Counted from the first letter of the stretch, positions 10,704 to 19,890 are shown. The stretch is DNA of 64,000 nt from Thamnidium elegans (GCA_025201345.1 JAIXMG010000029.1:1-64000); one strand, 5' to 3'. Numbers and translations are program-made. Notes: generated from the sequence alone by a model not told the origin.

Positions 10704-10844
10704 TGTCACAGCTAAAATAGAATAAGCTGTGTACTACTTCAATTTAGATATAAATTACTTTAAAATATAAACTCAATAAAAGGTCATCTTTTTACCACTA
10801 TATATTTACAACTAAAAGTATTGTCTATTAAAATAACTCTGACA
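10704..10844 (+). repeat. 3' LTR of the gypsy element
   Basis: It is 141 bp long and matches the 5' LTR at 139 positions. It is followed by CTAT, which also precedes the 5' LTR. Confidence 0.95.
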
Positions 10845-10952
10845 CTATTTCAACTATTGTACCTTTAACTATTAGCGTGAGCACGACAAAAATAATTCTG
10901 ACACCGAACGTAACAACAAAAAGACAAAAATCTTAAAAGTATCAAAAGAATA

Positions 10953-10977
10953 TGCGGCTAAAGTGGATCGAACACCT

Positions 10978-11009
<32 letters not shown>

Positions 11010-11025
11010 GCTGAGCTATACCCGC
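10953..11025 (-). tRNA. tRNA-Phe (GAA)
   Basis: The minus strand folds as a 73-nt cloverleaf without CCA and without an intron. The D arm is TAGCTCAGCTGGGAGAG (A box). The anticodon stem TCAGA/TCTGA encloses CTGAAGA, with anticodon GAA. The T arm carries GTTCGATCC (B box). It closely resembles yeast tRNA-Phe. One acceptor pair is G-G (position 5 with 68) and the T stem has one G-T pair, so function is likely but not certain. The 3' end lies 108 bp from the gypsy 3' LTR. Confidence 0.92.
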
Positions 11026-11084
11026 ATTCTCTTTTTTGTCAATCCAAAAACTACTAATAATCCAGTATTCAAAAACCCATCCAG

Positions 11085-11250
11085 TTCGGACCGCACAAGT
11101 ATGGCCAGTCCGATGGAGTTGACAATGCCCGGTCCGGCAAAAATGAATGTTGATAAGGCGCGGCCAAAAAGAAGATTCAAGCCAACTGTACCAAAAACAA
11201 GACCTTGTAAGAAATCCCGCTTATCTCTAATTAAACTATTTAAAGAATAG
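11085..11250 (+). other. Small basic ORF, unit 1 of a duplicated pair
   Basis: The frame contains SSDRTSMASPMELTMPGP, then KRRFKPTVPKTR and KKSR. The second unit at 11489-11671 shares SDRT, PM(E/D)L, KRRFKPT(V/I)PKTR and KKSR in the same order. The DNA is GC-richer than its surroundings, with repeated CGGACCGGAC motifs. The order 'PMDL-linker-basic patch' also resembles the linker before a gag zinc knuckle, so these may be gag fragments. No start codon context or full gene can be defined. Confidence 0.4.
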
Positions 11251-11488
11251 TTTATATTATTATTTATTTGTTTCAAACATAAAGTATAAGAACGACCCAT
11301 ATTGTTATTAATAAAAGAACATCTTTTTTCTTCCTTATAGATATTTAAGTATACTTCTTAAGAAGAAGTCTTTTATCGTATAACTTGTATTAGGCGGAAT
11401 AAGTTGTTAAACCGAGTCCCTGGGCCCTAATACATGACATTTTTGTCGAACCGGAAAATTGCTATAATATAATCCAGCCAATCAAAAC

Positions 11489-11671
11489 TTGACCGATTCG
11501 GACCGGACTTGCACGTCCGAGCCGATGGATCTCGGACCGGACTTTACTAGGAACACCCCCTCTAGAACGAAAAGAAGATTCAAGCCAACTATTCCAAAAA
11601 CAAGAAGATTTAAGAAATCACGCATAAATGTATTAAAAACTAAAACAGATCATGCACAAACTATGATGTAA
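11489..11671 (+). other. Small basic ORF, unit 2 of a duplicated pair
   Basis: This 60-residue frame begins MTDSDRTCTSEPMDLGP and contains RTKRRFKPTIPKTRRFKKSR. It repeats the motif order of the unit 400 bp upstream. Two copies of CGGACCGGACTT lie at its 5' end. Whether it is translated is unknown. Confidence 0.4.
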
Positions 11672-11773
11672 TAATTACCGCAAATATTAAAGTATAAATA
11701 CCCCTCTTACATTTTATTAATAAACATTAGCTTTTTTTTTTACTATTAAATTCATTTGGTATACTTCTGTAAC

Positions 11774-12482
11774 TGTGGAATCCGAGCTATGATATAGTGA
11801 AGATTCAAAAATAAAAATAAAAACAATGATGTGATCAAGCATATACAAATATATATTCTCATATATATTGAAGGACGTTACACAGTGTTAAAAATAGGGA
11901 GTGTTTTAGAGGACCAATACGCGTAAAATAGAGATGGTTTGTGTTACGTGAGATATTTATTGTAACTTGGATTTGTTTCAGTGGGTTAAAAAAATATGTT
12001 TGCAACAGCAATGATTATATTTTCAAAAACAGTAGTGTTTTTAGAAAACGTGTACAATTTAAAGAATAGAATCTTTTATATAAACAGGAAAACGTTATTC
12101 ATTTACACATACATGATTATCTCACACGTCTTTACCCCTTTATGACTAATTCATATTTATTTTAACTAAGCCTTACCGACATCGTCCAGTAATAACTGTT
12201 GTCTGAGTAATGATTAGAGGATTGACCATAATTATATATCTTGACCGAAGACTAGGTTAGATAAGCACGGCTCGTAATTATATAAGGAAACTGTAGCACT
12301 TATTGTGATACAGCACACTACCAGAATTGTACTTAAACTCAGATATAAAAAAGCTATATAAACAGACACCTTTTTTATTTAATAAAACGATAATTCCTAT
12401 TTTGCGACTGATTACTTTTTAGTATCTTTTTGTTTTTATTTTAATTTTTGAATCTTCACTATTTCATAGCTCGGATTCCACA
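11774..12482. mobile_element. 709-bp element with long terminal inverted repeats
   Basis: The left end TGTGGAATCCGAGCTATG continues for about 51 bp and is matched in reverse complement at the right end (about 12432-12482) with roughly two mismatches. There is no transposase frame inside. This is the form of a non-autonomous inverted-repeat element (MITE-like). Only an AC dinucleotide is shared by the two flanks, so no convincing target duplication can be claimed and the superfamily is undetermined. Confidence 0.72.
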
Positions 12483-12543
12483 ACTATATTCATATCATTG
12501 ATGTGAGTTAATGTATTGCTTATAACAATGGGTGTTCCTTTCT

Positions 12544-13227
12544 TTTATCCAGAGGAGCTAGTTCTGGATCAAGACCAATGTTATTACAATATCTCTTATC
12601 TCGCATTAATGTTATTGGATTAAAAATTTTATATTTTAAGTCAGAAGCAGGAACCGTTTTCACTAGAAATGTCCGTATTGATTTCGGTGTTTAATAATAA
12701 TGTATCGGGATGCATTATTATTGAAATATTAGAAGTTTTTATTATTAAGCTTGTTTTTATTCACAATATGATTATTTATATGTTTTTGTCAGGAACTGGG
12801 CTTGACCTATATTATACAATAATATCAGAGGATACCTACTAGTTACTGGGGACAGGATCGTAGTGTTCAAGAGTAGTTTATTATATCAAGTAAAGGGGAA
12901 ATAAAAGAATATACAAGATAATCGACAATGGGAAGAAAAGGGGAAGGGAAAAGGTGTGTATTTATATCTTTTAGATATAACATGGGTTCGCATAAGATAG
13001 AACATAGTCCCATCTTATGGGGTACATGAGTCATCCTGCATGACTGAAACTTGAGTCATCTTACGTGTTTGAAACATGAGTCACAATGCATGGGGTTGGT
13101 CTTGATTGGATATGCGCTGCATAAATAGGAATAGCCTATTCATGGAACGTCGTAGAATGTCGTGGAATCTAATGGTCACGAGACTGGTTCATGACAGTTT
13201 TATATAAATATCAACCTCAAATACGAC
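12544..13227. repeat. Dispersed repeat block, copy B, split by a solo LTR
   Basis: Positions 12544-12786 match 2003-2234, with a short extra ATTATTAAGCTTG-like insertion near 12740. Positions 13197-13227 match the continuation at 2230-2262. The sequence between them is a precise 410-bp insertion. Confidence 0.82.
12787..13196. mobile_element. Solo LTR, 410 bp
   Basis: It starts TGTCAGGAAC and ends GTTCATGACA, an inverted terminus matching at 9 of 10 positions. It is flanked by a 5-bp direct repeat GTTTT (12782-12786 and 13197-13201). The paralogous block at 2.2 kb has a single GTTTT at the matching place (2230-2234), so the uninserted site is known. It contains no coding frame. The orientation and the parent element are unknown; the sequence is not like the 141-bp LTR of the full element. 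Confidence 0.85.
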
Positions 13228-13346
13228 AAGATCTAAGAATAAAAAAATTGGTCATTTAATTCAGTATGATTTGTTTTTGTGCATAATACTTTTTGGATCA
13301 AGTTATTGAGAGAGCTTTTAACTTCTTGGGGTGTTTCTGGATCTTC

Positions 13347-13577
13347 TTAAATCATTTTCAGTTTATTTAAGTATGAATTTAACAAAGTGTTTTTCTTCGT
13401 AATACGTCGTTTGCTTTCATTGATAGATTTCAAAAATAGTTCGGAAGACCATTTTGAAATTGGGTTGTTTGAAAAGAAATTTAATTCGTAATTATCGCCT
13501 TTATAAAGGTATTTGTAATCTGCTATGTTCATTGTTTGTGTGATATTGACGATTATGCTAATAAGAGTAAATATCAA
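13347..13577 (-). other. Hypothetical 76-residue ORF
   Basis: The frame begins with a hydrophobic, signal-like stretch (MIFTLISIIVNITQTMN) and has no domain I recognise. It partly overlaps the outer end of the inverted-repeat arm, so it may be transposon-derived or spurious. Confidence 0.2.
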
Positions 13578-13890
13578 AAAAAGAAAATAAAGAAAATAAA
13601 CGTAGAATTTATCAGACTTTAAAAAGGAATTGTTGTTTTTATTAATGAAATAATGTGTGCCTTATATACAAAATAAGTTAAATAAGCGCTTATCCACTTA
13701 ATATGAAACATGGACAATGTTAACCATCTAATAGTGGATGAACAATTTGGAAATATAAATAGTTTCTTTAGAAGGTCAATTGTAACAGCGGTAATGCTTA
13801 TTATCTTTCTAATTGGCTTTTCTAAATAAAAGATCCAGGATAGAGGCTTGTTCATTCAAAGTAATTGGGGCATTATTTATGAACCAGTTA
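13525..13890 (-). repeat. Left arm of a long inverted repeat
   Basis: Read on the minus strand, this segment aligns with 17110-17459 on the plus strand with many substitutions and small indels. Shared anchors are AACAAGCCTCTATC, CAATTAGAAA, AATTGACCTTCTAAAGAA, ATAAGCGCTTAT, TATATAAGGCACACA and GTCTGATAA. Both arms translate to related strings (KPIRKII ... IDLLKKLFIFPNCS), possibly old coding sequence. Confidence 0.75.
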
Positions 13891-14146
13891 TCTGTCCTTG
13901 ATAAGAATTAAAACAGTCTAATGCTTATATAATCGATAAAAGAGAACAATAGAAGGTGTCTGAGTAGATATATGTAATATACAACATTTGTGTATAATTT
14001 ATGTAAGAAATATGTGAAAACATATACTTGTATAAATTATGTATAAATTTGTACCATTGAATATACTACGTAAGTACAACAGTTTGACAACTAGTTTCAA
14101 TGAGACTTGAAACAAAACGATATTTACGCGTTTTTAATATTTTTAT

Positions 14147-15485
14147 GAGTCATTATGTATTAAGGTCTCACATATTTTCTATAACATGTTGATATATTGT
14201 TAAATATGAGTCTTATAATTTCGTTAAAAGTCAAAAATAAGATGGTTTTTATTAATTTGCAAAAAGAAGGTTATTTTATATAAAAGTGAGATCTGAATTC
14301 AATGACCGTTTGAATATATCCGCTTATAGCTTATTGTGCTTGGGAAAATATTATATAATCTGAGCTTGGTAAAATAGGTGACGATTTGTGTAAAAGGGAA
14401 AATGGTGAATTTCCTGATGTATCACAAATATTCTAAATAGGTTCTTTAGCTGGAATCTTAATTATTACACTGAGTAAATAATTAAGCTTGTCAAATAAGA
14501 TCCAAAGCAGATCTTAAATAGTAATCAAAAGGTTAGATATATAGCTGGTATATACCACGTGTTTTCTAATAAATTTATAAAATTGTCAATGGATGATTTT
14601 TTCATGCTATTAAATGTGTATAGTGGAAATACATAATTACTATTATATATTCTATCATTGGAACATATTTTAAAACTAATTTCTAAGTTTTTCATAAGCC
14701 TTGATTTATTTTTATCATAAATTTCATAAATATTATTAATATAGTCATCCTTAATTTCTTTTTTCATGTGTTTTATATATATCATTAAATAATTTTAATG
14801 TATTTCTATTATTTAATTTTATATCTTCAATTAAATGATCTTTTTCATTCTTAGTTATATTAATATAGTTCTTATTTAGTTTATTTATTACTTTTATATT
14901 TTCTTCATTCTCATTTAATTTATTATAATTTTTTCTATTTTTACTTGTTTTAGATGAGTTTTCATTATAGAATTCTTCTTCCATTTCAATATCACTTAAC
15001 GTATTTGACTCTTCGCACAGTTCATCTACCTCTTCATCTAATTTATTTTTACATATATTACATATTTCATTATACTCATCTTCGTCATAGTTTTCACAAT
15101 CTTCATTTTTACATATATCAGGACAAATACATCCATTTTCTTTAATTTCAAATCCATAATCTTCGCATATATCAATTTCTTTACCATCATCTATATCAAT
15201 TTCTTTACTATCATCTATATCTGATTCTAATGTATTTATATTATTTAGTCTCTCTTCTAAATGTTTGTTTATTTTATCGTCAATATTATTATTTATTTTT
15301 TCTTTATTTAATGATTTGTAATAAGAATTTTCTTCTTTTAATTTATTAATTTTTTTTCTAATTTCATAACTCTAGTTACTAAATAAATATACTTTTGTTT
15401 TTTAATTTTAATGTACAAAGAGTTATAAGAAGGCATTGTTTAATTTTTATTTATATCTAAATTCAATTTTTGATCTTTTAAAAAG
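14147..15485 (-). pseudogene. Decayed second copy of the Merlin companion gene
   Basis: The left terminus GAGTCATTATGTATTAAGG (14147 onward) matches the intact element's left inverted repeat at 22 of 24 positions. Minus-strand frames between about 14560 and 15437 align along the companion protein. The pieces include the N-terminal LYIKIKKQKYIYLV, the cysteine core (GFEIKENGCICPDICKN, ENYDEDEYNEICNIC) and the C-terminal IYEIYDKNKSRLMKNLEIS. The frame is broken by shifts near the N-terminus and at about 14760-14785. The transposase is missing: homology stops at 15485, where another element begins. Confidence 0.85.
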
Positions 15486-17084
15486 CACCACGGCGAGAAA
15501 TAGCGCTAAATATTAAGCACTGGTGCTTGTACAAGCACTGGAATGCTTGGGGAAGCACTAGCGCTAATTTTAAGCAGGTGAAAAAAAAAAAATAATCACT
15601 GGAAATTGGAACCCCATCTTTTCAAGCTCAGGGTTAGCTTTTTTTCACAAAAAAATAAAATAAAATAAAAAAGAAATACTAGTAAAAATTATGTTTTTGA
15701 AAAAAAAACCATTTCAACGCTTGGTGAAGCGCTAGCGCTAAATTTAGCACTGAATTTTTTTTTTTATGTACCGTTTGACATATTGTTATTTTATCTTCCG
15801 CTTAATAAAAGACTTTATAAACTATGCGTTTTTTTTTTCAAGCTTCACTCTATTCAACTACTTTATAACTTTTTTACTTTTTTAAATGAATACTACGACC
15901 GTTAGTTACAACAATAAAAAAAGACCTTACTGCTAACTCCATAAAATATGGTAAATAATAAAGATGTAATTCTAATTTATTGTACATATACAGAATTTTT
16001 TATAATAAGCCTATCTCGTAATAATTTGCAAATCACTATCGAAGTAGAAGCTCCTTTTTTTTAAAAGGCAAAAATATATATTTTTTTTTTAAGACAAACG
16101 AAATAATTTACACTACTATTACAAGTCGTTTATCTTGCTGGCATTTTTGAACATGTCTTGATCGAAAGCTGTCGAAGACAAAATGACATAGTACCAATTG
16201 GACGACCCAACTTGTTTATTTATCAAGTCAGTCTTTTGAATTAAACCAACAGTTGAAATAATGTCGGCGAATCCCGAGATTAATAACACTGGGGATTCGT
16301 TTTTTTTTTAGTATAAATATTTCGTTTTTTTTTAATTGCTTTTCCTTTCCTTTTATTTTTTTTCTTTTATCAATTTTTCTTAATAAAATAAAATAAAAGT
16401 TCTCTTGAACTTTACTTATATAGGTTTTCGCCATGTTGTAACTCATCTCATTCTTTGAAATCAGGTAATGCTATTAAGTATAAATTATGAAGACAACTAC
16501 ATATATCTAATATTCTATTATTTCTATTCTATATATTTTTTATTTCTATTACTGCTTGCTTAAAGGGTATTTACTTTAATAAATTTTGCTAAAAGGTAAT
16601 TATTTCATTTGATTCAAACTTAATAATAGCTTATTCTGACTCTTTTTTTTTATATAGGTATTGTCTTATTCCACAAGTGTCCATTCCCTTTTTTTTTCTT
16701 TTTTTATTATTGTCCGTATCAAAATATAATAACAAACTATAATATACACATATACCCTTCCATTTCTTAATATATACATTCACATATAAATAAATAATAA
16801 AAATGCTCGCTTTTTTTCAGAATCTCTCTTTTTTTTATATATACCTGAATATATAAATATTTATTACAAAATGTGCTATAATTATTATATTATTGAATAA
16901 ATATTTTATACCATGACCTGATTAATTCCATACCGTCGTAATGCTGTTTTTTTTAAATGTGAGCCAACGCTTAATCTAGCGATAGTGATCAGCCAAGCGT
17001 TAGTCGTAACTGAAGCGCTAGCGCTAAACCAAGCACCAGTGCTTAGCAACAGCGCTAAATTTAGCGCTATTTCTCGCCTTGGTG
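15486..17084. mobile_element. Non-autonomous inverted-repeat element with AGCGCT-rich ends
   Basis: The ends CACCACGGCGAGAAATAGCG (left) and the reverse complement of 17059-17084 match over 26 bp with one mismatch. Inside each end lies AAGCACTGGTGCTT (or its complement) and a clustered palindrome AGCGCT, eight copies in total at 15502, 15560, 15728, 15734, 17014, 17020, 17051 and 17063. No transposase frame exists in the 1.6 kb. CA-starting termini with subterminal motif clusters suit the hAT or CACTA groups. The flanks share TTAAA (15478-15482 and 17085-17089), a possible decayed 8-bp duplication. The element truncates the Merlin relic. Confidence 0.8.
16265..16312. other. Hairpin followed by a T run inside the AGCGCT element
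   Basis: GAATCCC and GGGATTC are separated by about 16 nt, then a run of T follows. It resembles a factor-independent or Pol III-type terminator in shape only. Confidence 0.3.
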
Positions 17085-17109
17085 TTAAACTCTTGACAAA
17101 CAGAAGATA

Positions 17110-17459
17110 AGTGGTTTACATAAATAATTGTCACATTATTTATAATCAACAAGCCTCTATCTTACGTCTTTTGTTAAAGAAGCCAATTAGAAACATAATA
17201 CGCATCGCTGCTATTGTAATTGACCTTCTAAAGAATCTATTTATCTTTCCAAATTGCTCATTCATTAATGTCTCGTTAAAACTGTCCAAGTTTCACATTA
17301 ATGATAAGCGCTTATTCAACCCATAATATGTATATAAGGCACACACTTTTTCATTAATAAAAATAACAATCTATTCTTAGTCTGATAATTATCTAGTTAT
17401 TTTACTTTTTTATTTTATTTTTTGATATAACTTTTATTTTATAACCGTTAATATCACAG
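17110..17459 (+). repeat. Right arm of a long inverted repeat
   Basis: This is the partner of 13525-13890 in opposite orientation. The two arms enclose the Merlin relic and the AGCGCT-rich element. The arms are diverged, so the pairing is old. Confidence 0.75.
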
Positions 17460-17660
17460 GAAGATGTACGCATTTATAGTCTTTGTTTCTATTCTCTACC
17501 ATATCACTCACTTCATTCGATAAATGAATCGGGGCATTATCTATGATAAAATAAAGACCTTTCATTTCAGGACATCTGTTCGTCCAAGATGTCGAGTGTC
17601 TCTCCTATAAAAATTAAGGTAATAACCTGTTGTCGTAACCGTCTTCACGTGAAAAAAAAC
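17455..17660 (-). pseudogene. Tc1/mariner-type (DDE_3) transposase fragment
   Basis: On the minus strand one frame reads VKTVTTTGYYLNF, a second reads ETLDILDEQ, and a third reads PEMKGLYFIIDNAPIHLSNE followed by YKCVHLP. This is the conserved order of IS630/Tc1/mariner transposases around the second catalytic Asp (the D of DNAPIH). Two frameshifts in 200 bp, and loss of the expected proline-rich PYSPxLNPIE sequence after VHLP, show it is a dead fragment. Confidence 0.8.
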
Positions 17661-17788
17661 AAACTGATTATGAATTAGAAAAGTAAAAATTAAAGAGGTG
17701 AATAATAATGTTCACAGTGAAATTCCAATTTAAGTTTGAGAAGTGTTCCAAATCAGGTTCAAATTCTGTTCGAATCTAATTGGTTGAA

Positions 17789-18042
17789 TGTGTGGTAAAA
17801 TCACACATAAAATAGAATATATAATAATCGATGAACCATCGATTATAAAACATAACAAACGTTAGGTATCAAAATGAACCTTATATATATAAAAAAAACA
17901 CAGGATCTAGAAACGAAGATCCTCAGGCTATAAAAATCACTAGATCAAATCTACGTGTAACGATCAATCACAATAGTGTGACCACTATTGCAAAAGACTA
18001 TAAATAAGAAATCATAGTTAGCAATCCCTTTTACCGGGATTG
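17789..18042. other. Cluster of six inverted repeats (hairpins)
   Basis: Six hairpins follow one another in 254 bp. They are TGTGTG/CACACA (17789-17807), ATAATCGATG/CATCGATTAT with a 3-nt loop (17824-17846), AGGATCT/AGATCCT (17902-17923), TAGAT/ATCTA extended by CAC/GTG with a bulge (17938-17957), CAATAGTG/CACTATTG (17971-17990) and CAATCCC/GGGATTG (18022-18042). TATA-like stretches lie between them. It could be an LTR, a structured RNA or a replication-related end; no second copy is in the window to define borders. Confidence 0.7.
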
Positions 18043-18677
18043 ATTTTTACAATTAAAATAAGAAATAAACGTTATTAGACATTTAATCTTATTCACCTGT
18101 TTTTATTAATTTTTCTGTGTTAAATCAAAGTATTTCTCCACAGAATGTTCCATTTTATTTTCGAGAAATGTACAACTAAGTTCAAAAAATGTACGATTTG
18201 AGAGTGGAGGCACTGTATTATTCAAAGTGTATCCTTCATTTAACATCAGATATGTTACTCCATCTACTTATTTTTATTTTACAATACCTTTTAGTTCTTT
18301 CTGATTGTAAAAACATCAATTTATTTATATTATTAGTCGACTAGAACAAAAACATCTCACTTAGCTTGGAAAGTTTATCCATTACAACCATCTTAGAGTC
18401 AAAAGTAACATATTTATTCCTTATATCGAAGATATTTTACAAGATTCGAAGGATTTCCTGACCGACACCTTTGAATATAAATACCACATAAATTTTACTT
18501 TTTAAATAAATCTCATCTTATTTTTCACCTATATTTTATACTCTATATTTTTCAGTTTCTTACTTATAAAAAGATCCCTTGAATTATATTCTTCTATTAT
18601 ATAATTCTCTGTAAACTTATTTCTCTTTTATTTTATTTTTCTACGTATTATATCTTTTATATAATACATTCTTTAGT

Positions 18678-18725
18678 TGGACAACTATAAACCTGGTGCT
18701 TACTTTCATTTTATTGAACTTATAA
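18678..18725 (+). repeat. Short inverted repeat, left partner
   Basis: GGACAACTATAAACCTGGTG and the following bases match the reverse complement of about 19447-19496 over some 43 bp with about five differences. The pair could be the ends of a small decayed element of about 800 bp. Confidence 0.5.
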
Positions 18726-19446
18726 AATAATATCTTTTACTTTATACCTTACTTTCCATCCCTATTACAAATAACCACAATTCCATTTGTAACAATAGTG
18801 TGGTAAAGTGTAAAAAGAGTATAATAAGGTAATAGTAAGAAAAGTGAGCACCAGTTCCTGTTTTATAAGTAGAGCGGCTTAGGTAAATAAAGTAAATAGA
18901 GAGTTTTGGATAAAAGGTACAATGGAGAGTGAGATCCAAAGGAATTCAGGAACAAAATAAATTATAGAATAAAGAGATAAAACAAAAGAACTAATTTAAA
19001 GGTCTTTTATATATAAAGAGAAGTAAAAGATTAAGTTATTGACAAAATGTGAATTGATTTTTATTATATTGTATTTTTTTGAGGGCTATTTATATTATTT
19101 CAGATTATTACAAAAAGTATTATTTTAAGGCAAAGGAAGTTAAAATTTGTTTACGACCATCCTCGTCAAAGAGAACCCTCTTCAAAGAGCATCGTTCTTG
19201 ATTTAGTGTTATGGAAATAGATAGAAGACATTGCGTAACATTGGTTATAAAAGTATATTAGACATGTTTAGATGTAAAAGAGTGATTAAGATTTCGTCGT
19301 ACCTTGACTGGTGGTTATAACTCTTTTGTTACTATGAGTTCTATTTTAAAATCAAAAGTATTGTTACAAATTGAGTTACTTGTAGTGGTAATAAAAATGA
19401 AGAATGTGATAGAAATTAAATAAACAGTAAGGCTGTTTAAAAGTTC

Positions 19447-19496
19447 AATAAAAGTATAGTGAGCACCAGGTTTTAAGTTGTCCAGTTGTAAAAGGC
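19447..19496 (-). repeat. Short inverted repeat, right partner
   Basis: Its reverse complement reads GGACAACTTAAAACCTGGTG and continues to TTTTATTGAACTT, matching the left partner. Confidence 0.5.
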
Positions 19497-19614
19497 ATTA
19501 TAAACTGAAAGGTTTATAATGAGGAAAAGGAAAATAAAAAGGAAAATACAATGAATAATAAATATATTCCACATATTTGTGCTTTTAATAATAAATGTAT
19601 TATACAGATAATTG

Positions 19615-19890
19615 TTATATATAAAATCGTACCAAACAATCAGAGTCAATAGTGGGGAAACAGACTCGATGAGATATAATTCTAATAAAAGGGAGTGGCA
19701 AATATTGATTTATTGCAAATGATGGACTTTTTACAGGGCCTTCAAGCTGTGTAAAATTTATATTTAAATATCTCACTTGTACTAATCTAAAACACTCTTC
19801 ATAACGGATACCATGTACTTGAATAGGGCTCAGAATTAGCTTTTGAGGACTTGTAGTTAGCATGATGAGACCATTGTCTCTATAATTCTG
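19615..19890 (-). pseudogene. Fragment of an unknown family, member 1
   Basis: The frame (82 codons from Met, open further upstream) reads NYRDNGLIMLTTSP ... VRYLNINF ... FAINQYLPLPF and ends IDSDCLVRFYI. I do not recognise it. A second open frame at 31125-31394 shows the same order of short similarities (SDNMDLMI, VKLNMNIG, YAVNKIVLAPV, DQDRCLSFF). Both may be remnants or terminal exons of one dispersed gene family. No partner exons were found. Confidence 0.3.

Larger units (their letters stand above)
3360..10844 (+). mobile_element. Full-length Ty3/gypsy LTR retrotransposon, interrupted
   Basis: The element has two 141-bp LTRs (3360-3500 and 10704-10844) that differ at only two positions, a primer-binding site, a polypurine tract, and a gag-pol in the order gag, protease, reverse transcriptase, RNase H, integrase. 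That order defines the Ty3/gypsy group. A 4-bp CTAT flanks both sides (3356-3359 and 10845-10848). Near-identical LTRs suggest a fairly recent insertion. It is not autonomous as it stands: a DNA transposon sits in RNase H (6791-8772) and an in-frame TAG interrupts integrase (10191-10193). Without the nested element and one copy of its target duplication it would be about 5.5 kb. Confidence 0.95.

Noticed and set aside
15478..17089. piggyBac-like element with TTAA duplication
   Set aside because: TTAA occurs on both sides, but the left side has four extra bases before the inverted repeat, so the duplication would not abut both ends.
17740..17790. B-box-like GGTTCAAATTC as a tRNA or SINE
   Set aside because: No A box at the right distance and no cloverleaf can be drawn.
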